Positions 7,269 through 16,506 of a DNA stretch of 64,000 nucleotides are shown piece after piece; within the stretch, counting starts at the first letter, position 1; each line of letters starts with the position of its first letter. A model generated the notes under the pieces. That model made no database searches. It had not been told where the DNA came from and worked only from the letters and a program-made list of their open reading frames with translations. This DNA comes from Bacteriovorax stolpii (GTDB taxonomy: Bacteria > Bdellovibrionota > UBA1018), in the NCBI GenBank assembly GCA_945860415.1, contig CAMAQA010000005.1, positions 1-64,000 of the forward strand, in the 5' to 3' direction. Both the position numbers and the translations under genes were made by a program.

Positions 7269-9647
7269 ATGGATTTCTTGGCATGCCGTCATTGCACGTC
7301 ACCCGTTCCTGCACGGGCTGGATCAGACTTCTGCTGCCACGGCTGCGAGACCGTGTTCGGACTGCTCCAGAGCACGGGTCTTTCGCGCTACTACTCCATC
7401 CTCGAGAAGACTGGCGAGAAGGCTCGGCCCATCGCGAACGCCGAAACCCCGAGCGCCGCCTACCGGTGGCTCGACCAGGTTGAGGCACGACGCGATTACG
7501 AAACGCCGCACGGACTTCGCTTTTATCTGGAAGGCGTTCACTGCGCGGCGTGCGTCTGGCTCGTCGAAAAACTTCCACAGCTCGTTCCCGGCGTGACGTC
7601 GGTGCGGCTCGACCTGGGCAGCGCAGTGGCGACGGTCACGATCAGCCCGGAAGGATCTTACGCTGCTGCAGCAGAAGGATTGCTCCGCGTTGGATATCGA
7701 CCGCACGCCATTCGCGCTCGCGAGGCGGGAGACCTGGTCCAGAAGGAAGACCGCAGGCTGCTGATGCAGCTCGGGGTTTCAGCAGCTGCGGCCGGAAACA
7801 TCATGCTGCTGGCGATCTCACTTTATGCCGGCGCCGATGGCGCGTTTGCGCGACAGTTCAGTTGGATCAGCTTCGGACTCAGCATTCCCGTGATGTTCTA
7901 CAGCGCCCTTCCGTTCTATCAGTCCACGTGGAAGGCGCTTCGCGCACGACAGCTTTCGATCGACGTTCCGGTCGCACTGGGTCTTCAGGTGTCGTTCTGG
8001 GTCAGTGTCGCCAACCTCTTTCGGGGCGATGACCGCATTTACTTCGACTCCGTCACCACGCTCGTTTTCCTTCTGCTCTCGAGCCGCTACTTGCTTCGCC
8101 GCGTGCAGCGAAAGGCGCTCAACGCCTCGAGCCTCGCCCACTTCCTCATGCCTGCCGAAGCACGTCGAGAGCTCGTGGATGGAAGCTTCGAAACCGTGGC
8201 ACTTTCCGAACTTCGTTCGGGCGATGTCGTCGAAGTCCTTCCTGGCGATCTGCTTCCGGCCGATGGGGTAGTCCTTTCGGGAACAGGCTCGATCAACTGC
8301 GCACTCCTGACCGGCGAATCGCTGCCGGAGAAGGTCGCCCCCGGATCCGAGGCCTTCGGCGGAACGCAGAACATCAGCTCGCCGCTTCGCCTGCGCATCA
8401 CGTCTTCGGGCACGGAATCGCGCGTGGGGCGGATCATCGAGTCGATGCAGGCCAGCCTCGACTCTCGGGCGCAGATCGTCACTTTTTCTGACCAGGTATC
8501 GCGCGGGTTCATCGCCATCACCCTCGTTCTCGTTCCTGTGGTGTTCATCGGGGCCCTCGAGGGCGGTTGGCATGAAGCCCTCCAGCGCGCACTTGCGCTG
8601 GCGCTCGTGACCTGCCCTTGCGCCTTCGCGCTGGCGACTCCTTTGAGTTTCGCATCAGTGCTCGCGAAGGCCGCGCGCGCCGGAATTCTGATCAAGGGCG
8701 CCGAAGTGCTCGAACGCCTCTCGCGCGTCGAGCATGCCTTCTTCGACAAGACCGGAACCCTCACCGAGGGACGCTTCCAGGTCCTCGACTGGAAACAGCA
8801 CCGAGAGCCTGCCGCTCCGGCGGCGTCGCTCATCTGCGCACTGGAGTCTTTCTCGCGTCACCCGATTGCACGGGCTCTGCGGGAACATTTTTCGGTCGAA
8901 GCATCCGCGCGACCCGCAGTCGCCATGGAAAACATCGAGGAGAATGCTGGACGGGGTATTTCCGGCCTTTTCCAGGGTCGTTGCTACTTCATCGGAGCAG
9001 CCCGCAGCACAACGACCTTCGAGTCCGAGGAAAAGTCCGTCACTTCCATCTCGCTTTATGAAAATGACCTCGAAATCGGAACGGCGACTCTCGGTGACCC
9101 GATCCGCACGGAAGCCCGTGACGTCATGCATCAGCTTCGCGGACTTGGAATCACTCCCAGAATTCTTTCCGGCGACTCCGCCCAGGCCGTACGTTCCGTT
9201 GCTCGCGCGCTCGAAATTTCCGAAACTCAGGCGCTCTCACGCGCCACTCCGGAGCAGAAGCATGCCGCGCTGGAAGGAACTCCGCGCTCATTGATGATCG
9301 GGGATGGCGCCAATGACGCGATTGCCCTCGCCACTGCGTCCGTCGGAGTGGCGGTCCATGGCGGACTCGAAGCCAGCATCCGGGCTTCCGACCTCTACCT
9401 GTCGCGGCCGGGGCTCCACCAGATTCCACGCCTCGTGATCATCGGTCGCGAGACCCTCCGTACAGTGAAGCGCAATTTTGCAGTTTCTCTTGGCTACAAT
9501 GCCGTCGCGGCGACTGCCGCGATCCTGGGCATGATCAGCCCGCTGCTGGCGGCAATCCTCATGCCCGTGAGCGCATTCGTCGTGATCCTCTCCGCAACCC
9601 GCGGAACGCAGGCACTACGAAGGGCGCTCGAGGAGGCCTCACCATGA
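7269..9647 (+). CDS. ccoI: CcoI/FixI-type copper-translocating P1B ATPase
   Basis: The protein starting at ATG 7269 has 792 residues. It begins with a Cys-rich segment (CRHC, then CCHGC) and a heavy-metal-associated domain with HCAAC near residue 91. Membrane helices follow. The transport motif TCPCAFALATP lies near 447, the phosphorylated Asp motif DKTGTLTEG near 492 and the hinge GDGANDA near 678. CcoI supplies copper to the binuclear CuB site of cbb3 oxidase. An in-frame TTG at 7179 would add 30 residues unlike the family, so I reject it. The stop overlaps the ccoS start (ATGA), and the oxidase genes follow directly, which fixes the role. Confidence 0.9.
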   Translation: MDFLACRHCTSPVPARAGSDFCCHGCETVFGLLQSTGLSRYYSILEKTGEKARPIANAETPSAAYRWLDQVEARRDYETPHGLRFYLEGVHCAACVWLVEKLPQLVPGVTSVRLDLGSAVATVTISPEGSYAAAAEGLLRVGYRPHAIRAREAGDLVQKEDRRLLMQLGVSAAAAGNIMLLAISLYAGADGAFARQFSWISFGLSIPVMFYSALPFYQSTWKALRARQLSIDVPVALGLQVSFWVSVANLFRGDDRIYFDSVTTLVFLLLSSRYLLRRVQRKALNASSLAHFLMPAEARRELVDGSFETVALSELRSGDVVEVLPGDLLPADGVVLSGTGSINCALLTGESLPEKVAPGSEAFGGTQNISSPLRLRITSSGTESRVGRIIESMQASLDSRAQIVTFSDQVSRGFIAITLVLVPVVFIGALEGGWHEALQRALALALVTCPCAFALATPLSFASVLAKAARAGILIKGAEVLERLSRVEHAFFDKTGTLTEGRFQVLDWKQHREPAAPAASLICALESFSRHPIARALREHFSVEASARPAVAMENIEENAGRGISGLFQGRCYFIGAARSTTTFESEEKSVTSISLYENDLEIGTATLGDPIRTEARDVMHQLRGLGITPRILSGDSAQAVRSVARALEISETQALSRATPEQKHAALEGTPRSLMIGDGANDAIALATASVGVAVHGGLEASIRASDLYLSRPGLHQIPRLVIIGRETLRTVKRNFAVSLGYNAVAATAAILGMISPLLAAILMPVSAFVVILSATRGTQALRRALEEASP

Positions 9648-9787
9648 ACATCATTTCACTGCTTCTGCCATTGGCGCTCCTGCTCGGAGGATCCTTCCTC
9701 GTGGGCTTCATCTGGATGGTGCGCCAGGGGCAATACGACGACCTCGAGACTCCGGCCCACCGGATCCTGCTCGAAGACGAAAACTGA
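9644..9787 (+). CDS. ccoS: CcoS, cbb3 oxidase maturation protein
   Basis: The 47-residue product begins MNIISLLLPLALLLGGSF, has one membrane helix, then FIWMVRQGQYDDLETPAHRILLEDEN. The G-Q-Y-D-D-L-E-T-P-A-x-R-I-L pattern is the signature of CcoS. In other bacteria CcoS is needed for cofactor insertion into the CcoN subunit. The start ATG at 9644 overlaps the ccoI stop by 4 bases. A strong GGAGGAGAGAG ribosome site for the next gene follows 20 bases after its stop. Confidence 0.93.
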   Translation: MNIISLLLPLALLLGGSFLVGFIWMVRQGQYDDLETPAHRILLEDEN

Positions 9788-9807
9788 ACGGAGGAGAGAG
9801 AGAGAAT

Positions 9808-11973
9808 ATGAGCACAACAACCGCAAACTCGACGCCGACGGGCGAGCTCGAGAAATTTCAATACGACGACGGAATCGTCAAAAAATTCGTCGTCGTGACC
9901 CTGATCTGGGCCGCCGTGGCCTTTCTGCTGGGAATCCTCGTGGCCCTGCAGCTTTCGGACTGGCGCCTGAACTTCGACCTGCCCTGGCTGACCTACGGTC
10001 GCCTGCGTCCGCTGCACACCAATGCGGCGATTTTCGCCTTTGCGGGCAACGCCATCTTCGCCGGCATCTACTACTCCACGCAGCGACTGCTGAAGACCCG
10101 GATGTTCTCGGACAAGCTCAGCAGCATTCATTTTTGGGGCTGGCAGGCCATCATCGTTGCCGCAGCGATCACTCTTCCACTCGGCATTTCAGTGAGCAAG
10201 GAATACGCCGAGCTGGAGTGGCCGATCGACATCGCCATCGCCGGAATCTGGGTCGTCTTCGCGATCAACTTCTTCGGCACGATCGTGAAGCGCCGCGAGA
10301 AGCACATGTACGTGGCGATCTGGTTCTACATCGCCACGATCGTCACCGTGGCCCTGCTTCACATCGTGAACTCGATCAATATTCCGGTGAGCCTCTGGAA
10401 GAGCTATCCGGTCTTTGCGGGCGCACAGGACGCCCTCGTCCAGTGGTGGTACGGCCACAATGCCGTCGCCTTCTTCCTGACGACGCCGTTCCTCGGCCTC
10501 ATGTACTACTACCTGCCGAAGGCCGCGAATCGGCCGGTGTACAGCTACCGCCTGTCAATCGTGCACTTCTGGTCGCTGGTGTTCATCTACATCTGGGCCG
10601 GACCGCACCACCTGCTCTACACGGCACTGCCGGAGTGGGCGCAGACCCTCGGCATGATCTTCTCGGTGATGCTGCTCGCCCCCAGCTGGGGCGGCATGAT
10701 CAACGGCCTGCTCACGCTCCGTGGAGCCTGGGACAAGGTTCGCGTCGATCCGATCCTGAAGATGTTCGTCGCTGCCCTGACCTTCTACGGCATGTCGACG
10801 TTCGAAGGTCCGCTGCTGTCGATCAAGTCGGTCAACCTGCTCGGACACTACACGGACTGGATTATTGGTCACGTCCACGGCGGCACCCTGGGCTGGAACG
10901 GGTTCATGTCGTTTGCCATGATCTACTGGCTCGTGCCGAAGCTCTGGCGCACGACGCTTTACAGCGTGCAGCTGGCCAACTGGCACTTCTGGACCGGACT
11001 GCTCGGCACCCTGGCCTACTACATCTCGATGGTCAGCGCGGGCATCACGCAGGGCCTGATGCTTCGCGCGATCGACTCGACCGGACGCCTGCAATATCCG
11101 GATTTCATCGAGACGGTCACGAAGATCGTTCCGCTCTACTGGGTTCGCGCGCTTGCCGGAGTTCTGTACCTCGGCGGATTCCTGGTCATGGCCTACAACA
11201 TCTGGATGACGGTCAAGAGCGCCCCGGCCGAACAGAAGGACGAAGAGGCCGTTGCTCCGAGGCTCGTGCTCGGCTCCTCGACTCTGACGACGACGGTGGA
11301 CAAGTTTCACCGCCAGCTCGAAGGAATGGGCGGCGCCTTCACAGCGCTGACGGTCGTTTCGGTGATGGTCGGTGGCGCAATCGAGATCATCCCGACCTGG
11401 TTCGTGGGTGGTTACCTTGAGGCCCCCCCGAGCGTGACACCGTACACGGCACTGCAGCTTCACGGGCGCGACATTTACGTCCGCGAGGGCTGCTACACCT
11501 GCCACTCACAGATGGTCCGACCGATTCCGGCCGAGACGCTCCGCTATGGAGCCTACTCGCGCGCCGAAGAATCGGCCTACGATCGTCCGTTTCAGTGGGG
11601 CTCGAAGCGCACCGGACCGGACCTTGCCCGCCTCGCAGGCAAGTATCCCGATCTGTGGCACTTCCGTCACATGCTGAATCCGCGCGACGTGGTCGCCGGC
11701 TCACTGATGCCGTCTTATCCGTGGCTCTTCGAGGATAGAACGAACTTCAAGGTGATGAGCAAGAAGATGGCCGTCATGAAGCAGCTCGGCGTGCCCTACA
11801 CGGACGAACAGGTCGAGAAGGCTTCGGTCGATGCGCAGGCGGAGGCCGAACGCATTGCCGCAGGCCTGACCGAACAGGGCGCGCCGCCAAAGGTGGCCGA
11901 CAAGGAGATCATCGCGCTGATCGCCTACCTGCAGAAGCTGGGCGCCGACTTCAAGAAAGGCGGAATCCAGTAA
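9808..11973 (+). CDS. ccoNO: Fused cbb3 cytochrome oxidase subunits I and II (CcoN-CcoO)
   Basis: The 721-residue protein joins two subunits that are usually separate. Residues about 1-490 are the multi-helix CcoN core, with conserved His in RLRPLHTNAAIFAF, WWYGHNAVAFF, AGPHHLLYT and DWIIGHVHGGTLGWNG, which hold haem b and the haem b3-CuB site. Residues about 520-721 are CcoO: a membrane anchor, then REGCYTCHSQMVRP (haem c near residue 561), AETLRYG, and GTSLMPSYPW-like GSLMPSYPW. The enzyme reduces O2 to water at the inner membrane with high affinity. It follows ccoS by 20 bases and shares TAATG with the next gene. Confidence 0.95.
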   Translation: MSTTTANSTPTGELEKFQYDDGIVKKFVVVTLIWAAVAFLLGILVALQLSDWRLNFDLPWLTYGRLRPLHTNAAIFAFAGNAIFAGIYYSTQRLLKTRMFSDKLSSIHFWGWQAIIVAAAITLPLGISVSKEYAELEWPIDIAIAGIWVVFAINFFGTIVKRREKHMYVAIWFYIATIVTVALLHIVNSINIPVSLWKSYPVFAGAQDALVQWWYGHNAVAFFLTTPFLGLMYYYLPKAANRPVYSYRLSIVHFWSLVFIYIWAGPHHLLYTALPEWAQTLGMIFSVMLLAPSWGGMINGLLTLRGAWDKVRVDPILKMFVAALTFYGMSTFEGPLLSIKSVNLLGHYTDWIIGHVHGGTLGWNGFMSFAMIYWLVPKLWRTTLYSVQLANWHFWTGLLGTLAYYISMVSAGITQGLMLRAIDSTGRLQYPDFIETVTKIVPLYWVRALAGVLYLGGFLVMAYNIWMTVKSAPAEQKDEEAVAPRLVLGSSTLTTTVDKFHRQLEGMGGAFTALTVVSVMVGGAIEIIPTWFVGGYLEAPPSVTPYTALQLHGRDIYVREGCYTCHSQMVRPIPAETLRYGAYSRAEESAYDRPFQWGSKRTGPDLARLAGKYPDLWHFRHMLNPRDVVAGSLMPSYPWLFEDRTNFKVMSKKMAVMKQLGVPYTDEQVEKASVDAQAEAERIAAGLTEQGAPPKVADKEIIALIAYLQKLGADFKKGGIQ

Positions 11974-12158
11974 TGCTGTCACAGGTGGCATCTCAATTTC
12001 CGATGATCTGGCTGACGTGCCTGGCCCTGCTGATCTTTCTCGGGGTCTTCCTCGGGGTGGTCGCCTGGGTCTTCCGTCGCGGCAGCACTGAACTCTACCA
12101 ACACCTCGCGGACACCCCGTTTTCGGGCGAGCCGACGAAAGGAGTACCGCTCCGATGA
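11973..12158 (+). CDS. ccoQ: CcoQ-like small membrane subunit
   Basis: The 61-residue protein has one hydrophobic helix (IWLTCLALLIFLGVFLGVVAWVF) followed by a charged tail ending FSGEPTKGVPLR. Size, topology and position between ccoNO and ccoP match CcoQ/FixQ, a small subunit that helps hold CcoP in the complex. Sequence similarity within this family is low, so the name rests mainly on context. The start overlaps the ccoNO stop in TAATG, and its stop overlaps the ccoP start in ATGA. Confidence 0.8.
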   Translation: MLSQVASQFPMIWLTCLALLIFLGVFLGVVAWVFRRGSTELYQHLADTPFSGEPTKGVPLR

Positions 12159-12754
12159 GCACCGACAACAAGCAAAACGAATTCGCACCGCCGCCGGGCA
12201 TGGAAGTGCACGTGTATGACGGAATCGAGGAGCACGACAACTTCCTGCCTCGCTGGTGGCTCTGGCTCCTCTACGGCTCGATTGTCTTTTCGGCGGGCTA
12301 CTATGCGCACTACACGTTTGGTCCCGGTCCGACCCTGCGTGACGAGTACGCGGTGGCCATGCAGCAGCTCGAAACCGTGCGGGCAGCCCATGCTCCGAAG
12401 CCGGGCCAGCCCGGTGGCGACACCGAAGACAGCCTGAAACTCTGGGCCGCTTCGGATACCCACCGTGAAAAGGGCAAAGAAGCTTACGTCGCCAAGTGCG
12501 CCGTCTGCCACGGCCAGAAGGGAGAAGGCGGAATCGGCCCCAACCTCGCGGATGACTACTGGATCCACGGTGCCCAATACGTGCAGCTTGCCAAGGTCAT
12601 CGCCAATGGCGTGACCGACAAGGGCATGCCCCCCTGGGGCGCACTAGTCTCGCCAGACGAGCTGAAGTCGCTGGTGGCCTACGTCCGCGCGCTTCACGGC
12701 ACGAACCCTCCGAATGCCAAGGGCCCGCAGGGCGAGAAGGTCGTGATGGAATAA
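12155..12754 (+). CDS. ccoP: CcoP-like subunit III with one haem c
   Basis: The N-terminus HVYDGIEEHDNFLPRWWLWLLYGSIVFS is the conserved CcoP anchor (Y-D-G-I-x-E-x-D-N-x-L-P-x-W-W). After about 50 linker residues comes a single cytochrome c domain: KCAVCHGQKGEGGIGPNLADDYWIHG near residue 115, with the distal Met ligand in KGMPPWGA. CcoP normally has two CxxCH haem domains in about 300 residues; this one has 199 residues and one CxxCH. It is not truncated at either end: anchor and domain are both complete. It would carry electrons from cytochrome c or bc1 to CcoO. Confidence 0.9.
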   Translation: MSTDNKQNEFAPPPGMEVHVYDGIEEHDNFLPRWWLWLLYGSIVFSAGYYAHYTFGPGPTLRDEYAVAMQQLETVRAAHAPKPGQPGGDTEDSLKLWAASDTHREKGKEAYVAKCAVCHGQKGEGGIGPNLADDYWIHGAQYVQLAKVIANGVTDKGMPPWGALVSPDELKSLVAYVRALHGTNPPNAKGPQGEKVVME

Positions 12755-12758
12755 ACTG

Positions 12759-14159
12759 ATGAGCAATCCTCGCGAGCTTCCCACCGATCATCTGGCCACG
12801 ACAACCAAGGACGGACACCGGGTCTATCTCTACCCGGCTGACGTGCGAGGCTTCTTCAGGACCCTCAGGAATTTCCTGAACGTGATCCTGATCGCCTTCT
12901 TCCTGGCGCTGCCGTGGATCCGGATCGGTGGGAGGCCCGCGATCCTGCTCCATCTTCCGGAGCGCAAGTTCGCCATCCTCGGAATCCAGTTCTGGGCGCA
13001 TGATGCCCCGATGCTGTTTTTCGTGATCGCGGGAGCCGTGCTGACGATCTTTTTCATCACGGCAGTATGGGGAAGAATCTGGTGCGGCTACGCGTGTCCG
13101 CAGACGGTCTTCGTGGACGGCGTCTTCCGAAAGATCGAGCGCTGGATCGAGGGAGATTCGATTGCACGCAGGAGGCTCGATGAAGGACCGTGGACGTCCG
13201 ACAAGGTCTTCAAGAAGGCTGCGAAGTGGGGCGTCTTTGTCGCGGTTTCTCTCGTGATTGGCCACAGCTTTCTCGCCACCTTCACCGGAACCGAAGCGCT
13301 GGCGGAGATGATGAAGCAGTCTCCGCTCCAGAGCCCGGGCGCATTCGGAGTGATGGCCTTCATCTCGGGGCTCGTGCTCTTTGACTTCGGCTGGTTTCGC
13401 GAGCAGTTCTGCCTCATCGCCTGCCCTTACGGTCGCTTCCAGTCGGTGCTGATGGATGATCGCTCGATGGTCGTCGGCTACGACGTCAAGCGCGGTGAAC
13501 CCCGGCGTGGCGTCGCCCCGCCGAACCCGCCCACCGGCGACTGCGTCAACTGCTACCGCTGCGTGGCCGTCTGTCCGACCGGCATCGACATTCGTCGCGG
13601 CACGCAGATGGAGTGCATTGCCTGCACGGCCTGCATGGACGCGTGCGACCGAGTCATGGAAAAGATCGGAAAACCGACCGGCCTCATTCGCTACAAGACC
13701 TTTGCCGGCGACCGAGACCAGGTTTCGCCCTTCCGTCCGCGCAGCATCCTCTACGCCGTGCTGCTGGCACTCGTGGCGAGCGCGCTCGTCGTCAAGATCA
13801 GAAATCACCAGCTCGTCTCGGCGGATTTCGTTCGCGCCACCGAAGCACCGTACCAGGTCGTTCCGAACGCCGATGGCGGCGCAACCGTGACGAACCACTT
13901 CAAGCTCGATATTCGAAACCAGGATTTCGATCCGTCGCAGGTGCGGGTGCGTCTTGCCGAAGAGTCGAAGGCTCGGGGCGTGGAGCTCGTCACCGTCCAT
14001 CCGGAGCTGGAACTGCGGGCGGGCGAGCTTCGCAGGCTCGACGTGTTCTTTCGCTTTCCGAAGTCGATCGTCGAAAAAGGTCGTGTCCAGGCCTTTGTCG
14101 AAATCGCGGGCAAGGATCTCATCCGCCAGGAGGTGAGGCTTGTCGGCCCTCTCTTCTGA
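12759..14159 (+). CDS. ccoG: CcoG/RdxA/FixG-type iron-sulfur membrane protein
   Basis: The 466-residue protein has an N-terminal membrane region with WGRIWCGYACPQTVF, an additional FDFGWFREQFCLIACPYGRFQ segment, and two cysteine clusters typical of 2x[4Fe-4S] ferredoxin (DCVNCYRCVAVCP near residue 262; ECIACTACMDACD near 286). After one more helix, an immunoglobulin-like C-terminal domain follows (VRVRLAEESKARG). CcoG reduces copper for cbb3 oxidase maturation in species where it has been studied. It starts 4 bases after the ccoP stop. The TTG of the next gene lies within its last codons. Confidence 0.93.
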   Translation: MSNPRELPTDHLATTTKDGHRVYLYPADVRGFFRTLRNFLNVILIAFFLALPWIRIGGRPAILLHLPERKFAILGIQFWAHDAPMLFFVIAGAVLTIFFITAVWGRIWCGYACPQTVFVDGVFRKIERWIEGDSIARRRLDEGPWTSDKVFKKAAKWGVFVAVSLVIGHSFLATFTGTEALAEMMKQSPLQSPGAFGVMAFISGLVLFDFGWFREQFCLIACPYGRFQSVLMDDRSMVVGYDVKRGEPRRGVAPPNPPTGDCVNCYRCVAVCPTGIDIRRGTQMECIACTACMDACDRVMEKIGKPTGLIRYKTFAGDRDQVSPFRPRSILYAVLLALVASALVVKIRNHQLVSADFVRATEAPYQVVPNADGGATVTNHFKLDIRNQDFDPSQVRVRLAEESKARGVELVTVHPELELRAGELRRLDVFFRFPKSIVEKGRVQAFVEIAGKDLIRQEVRLVGPLF

Positions 14160-14835
14160 CCTCATACCGATCGCCGTTCTTGGTGCAAGCCTGCTCGGCA
14201 GCGGCCACTGCGTCGGAATGTGCGGAGGACTCGTGCTTGCCGTGGGACGTGGGCCCACCAAGGTGGGAGCGTATCACGTCGGAAGACTCCTCGGATACCT
14301 CACTCTCGGAGTGGTGGCGGGATGGCTCGGTGCCGCCACGATCGGCTCGGAGAAGTTCGGCTGGATCTCGTGGATCGCATCGCTGCTGCTGGCAGCCGCC
14401 TTCATCCAGATGGGCGTGAGTCTCTGGCGTGGCCGTGGAAACCACCTCTTTGCGCTTCCTCAGTCGTGGATCAGAAGACTTCACCAGGTCTCGCGCGGCA
14501 ATGCCTTCGGTGTGGGCCTGCTTTCAGCGCTCCTGCCCTGCGGCTGGCTGCACGGATTCGTCCTCGCGGCAGTCGCCACGCAGAACCCGCTGAAGGGTGC
14601 CGCCTTATTGTTTTTCTTCTGGCTGGGCACCGTGCCCGCACTCAGTGCTGCACCATGGCTCATGAAACAGGTGCTGGCTCCGCTGGGGCGGCGAACACCG
14701 CGGATGGCGGCCGTGCTCCTGATCGCTGCAGGCTTTGCGAGCCTCGGCGTGCGTGCAGCACCGCTCCTCGGCTGGAATCTTCACGCGCACGATGCATCAG
14801 CGCACTCCGCCCACGAGCAGATGATTTGCCGTTGA
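14140..14835 (+). CDS. SafE/TauE-like cytochrome biogenesis membrane protein
   Basis: The 231-residue protein begins with GSGHCVGMCGGLVLAVG, the H-C-x-G-M-C-G-G motif of the small family placed in cbb3 maturation operons (sulfite exporter TauE/SafE family, UreH-like), and has about six helices. It likely aids copper or haem handling for the oxidase. The start is a TTG at 14140 with a strong AGGAGGTGA just upstream, inside the last 20 bases of ccoG; the strong site decides this start. The C-terminus (LHAHDASAHSAHEQMICR) has several His and a Cys that could bind metal. No ccoH (fixH) gene is present in the operon. Confidence 0.8.
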   Translation: MSALSSDLIPIAVLGASLLGSGHCVGMCGGLVLAVGRGPTKVGAYHVGRLLGYLTLGVVAGWLGAATIGSEKFGWISWIASLLLAAAFIQMGVSLWRGRGNHLFALPQSWIRRLHQVSRGNAFGVGLLSALLPCGWLHGFVLAAVATQNPLKGAALLFFFWLGTVPALSAAPWLMKQVLAPLGRRTPRMAAVLLIAAGFASLGVRAAPLLGWNLHAHDASAHSAHEQMICR

Positions 14836-14841
14836 TTGCAA

Positions 14842-15324
14842 CTACCGAGAGGTGGAGCGGCGCTCATCACGACTTTCGCGCTGGAGCTCGACAATCGCCA
14901 TCGGCAGGCTCGAGGCAAGGATGCCCACCAGCCAGCCGATCATCACGAAAAGCTTCGAGCCGAGCGCGCGAGTTCCGCCAGTGCCGACAGGAATTCCACT
15001 GAAGATCCAGGCAAAGACCGCAGCACCCAGCACGACGGACGCCACCAGGCCCGAGACGATCATCCAGGCAAAGCGGTCCATTGAAGATGCCGCCCGCCCC
15101 GTTCGGTCGAGCCACGCCAGCACTCCGCGTAGAACGGCATGCCCGGCAAGGCCACCGGCCGCTCCACCCGAGATGATGCCCGTCCAGTCCATCTGCTGGC
15201 CGAGCTTCCTCATCGCAAAGAGCGAAAGACCGGAGATCAGGATCGCCGCAATGGCGCCTGCCACGGCTCCGAAGAGCGGAGACTGCCAATACGAACGGGC
15301 ACGCGACGAGTGAGTTTCAGGCAT
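14842..15324 (-). CDS. Small integral membrane protein, unknown function
   Basis: From the ATG at 15324 the product has 160 residues with about four hydrophobic stretches (GAVAGAIAAILISGLSLFA; GIISGGAAGGLAGHAVLRG; WMIVSGLVASVVLGAAVFAWIF; LFVMIGWLVGILASSLPMAIV). Small residues dominate the helices. No family is recognised. A longer frame runs to 15405 but the extra residues look non-coding. It ends 7 bases from the oxidase operon, convergent with it, and is divergent from the histidine kinase gene, whose start lies 58 bases away. Confidence 0.6.
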   Translation of the reverse strand: MPETHSSRARSYWQSPLFGAVAGAIAAILISGLSLFAMRKLGQQMDWTGIISGGAAGGLAGHAVLRGVLAWLDRTGRAASSMDRFAWMIVSGLVASVVLGAAVFAWIFSGIPVGTGGTRALGSKLFVMIGWLVGILASSLPMAIVELQRESRDERRSTSR

Positions 15325-15381
15325 GATCTCAACTTCGGCCACGGCTTTGATTTTCGCAAGGGGCGCGGTACATCCCGAGGC

Positions 15382-16506
15382 ATGGAAATGCGGATTGACC
15401 CCCAAAATGCGTTTTTTCGATGCGTCGAGGACTCGAGCGAAGCCATCATGATCAGCGACCGCTCAGGCACGCTGCTCTATGTGAACCCCGCGTGGCAGCG
15501 CATTTACGGATTCTCGGCCAACGAGGCGATCGGCAAGACGCCCGGACTCCTGCACTCCGGACTCCATTCGAAGCTCTTTTACGACAAAATGTGGGAGCAG
15601 ATTCGCGACCCCAAGGTCGGCCACTGGAAAGGAGAGCTCATCAACCGGTGCAAGGACGGAAGCCTCGTGCCCGTGCTGCTCACGATCACGCCGGTTCGAT
15701 CGACCCACGGTGAGATCACCGGGTACATGGGAGTTGCCGTCGATGTTCGATTTCGGAAGGATCTCGAAGCCAAGGTGGCGCACCAGGATCGCCTGGCTTC
15801 AGTGGGCCTGTTGGCCAGCGGCATCGCGCATGAGATTGGTACTCCTCTGGGCGTGATTCGAGGACGTGCCGAAATCATTGCCGGAAACCTGGATGCGGCT
15901 GGAGGAGATCCAGCCACGATTGCCAGGATTCAAAAGAGCCTGGAAGTGATCGTCGGCCAGGCCGATCGCATCTCGCGCCTGATCCAGTCGCTTCTTGGCA
16001 TGAGCCGCAGCTTCGGCGAGCTGCAGCTCCGGACTTTTGAAGCGAAGCAGGTCATCGACGAAGTCCTGGCGCTCGTCGGCCAGAACCTTCGCACCGATCG
16101 CGTCTCGATCCATCTCGATATCGAACCCGGGCTCGAGGTGATCGCCGACTCTTCGAGACTCCAGCAGATCATCCTGAACCTGCTGACCAACTCCACTCAT
16201 GCCATCCGCAAGGCGATGCGCCTGGGCCGCACCAGCGGGCACGAGGTCACCATTCGACTGAAGAGCTATGGAGACCGTGTTCTGCTTTCCGTGACGGATT
16301 CTGGCTGCGGAATTCCGGAGCAGATGCTGAACGAAATCTTCAAGCCCTTCTTCACGACCAAGGATGTTGGAGAAGGCACCGGGCTCGGGCTTTCCATCGT
16401 GACCCAGCTCGTGAAGGAGATCGATGCGGAGATTGAAGTCAGGAGCACGGAAGGCGTGGGCACGACGTTCACCATCGCGCTGAGAAAGCCCCAAGCGCAG
16501 GCCTAG
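15382..16506 (+). CDS. Soluble PAS-domain sensor histidine kinase (NtrB-like)
   Basis: The 374-residue protein (ATG at 15382; 15388 is an alternative) has no membrane helix. Residues about 12-130 form a PAS domain (AIMISDRSGTLLYVNPAWQRIYGFS, GYMGVAVDVRFRK). The H-box SGIAHEIGTPLGVIRGRAE puts the phosphorylated His near residue 148, followed by an N-box LNLLTNSTHA, G1 box VTDSGCGIPEQ and G2 GTGLGLSIV. It should autophosphorylate in response to a cytoplasmic cue and pass the phosphate to the convergent NtrC-type regulator. Its TAG shares the palindromic CTAG with the regulator's stop. Confidence 0.9.
   Translation: MEMRIDPQNAFFRCVEDSSEAIMISDRSGTLLYVNPAWQRIYGFSANEAIGKTPGLLHSGLHSKLFYDKMWEQIRDPKVGHWKGELINRCKDGSLVPVLLTITPVRSTHGEITGYMGVAVDVRFRKDLEAKVAHQDRLASVGLLASGIAHEIGTPLGVIRGRAEIIAGNLDAAGGDPATIARIQKSLEVIVGQADRISRLIQSLLGMSRSFGELQLRTFEAKQVIDEVLALVGQNLRTDRVSIHLDIEPGLEVIADSSRLQQIILNLLTNSTHAIRKAMRLGRTSGHEVTIRLKSYGDRVLLSVTDSGCGIPEQMLNEIFKPFFTTKDVGEGTGLGLSIVTQLVKEIDAEIEVRSTEGVGTTFTIALRKPQAQA

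Noticed and set aside
10134-11420. Long plus-strand ORF (428 codons) inside ccoNO
   Set aside because: It lies in another frame of a gene with clear family motifs and its translation is Arg/His/Pro-rich, as expected of a GC-rich shadow frame.
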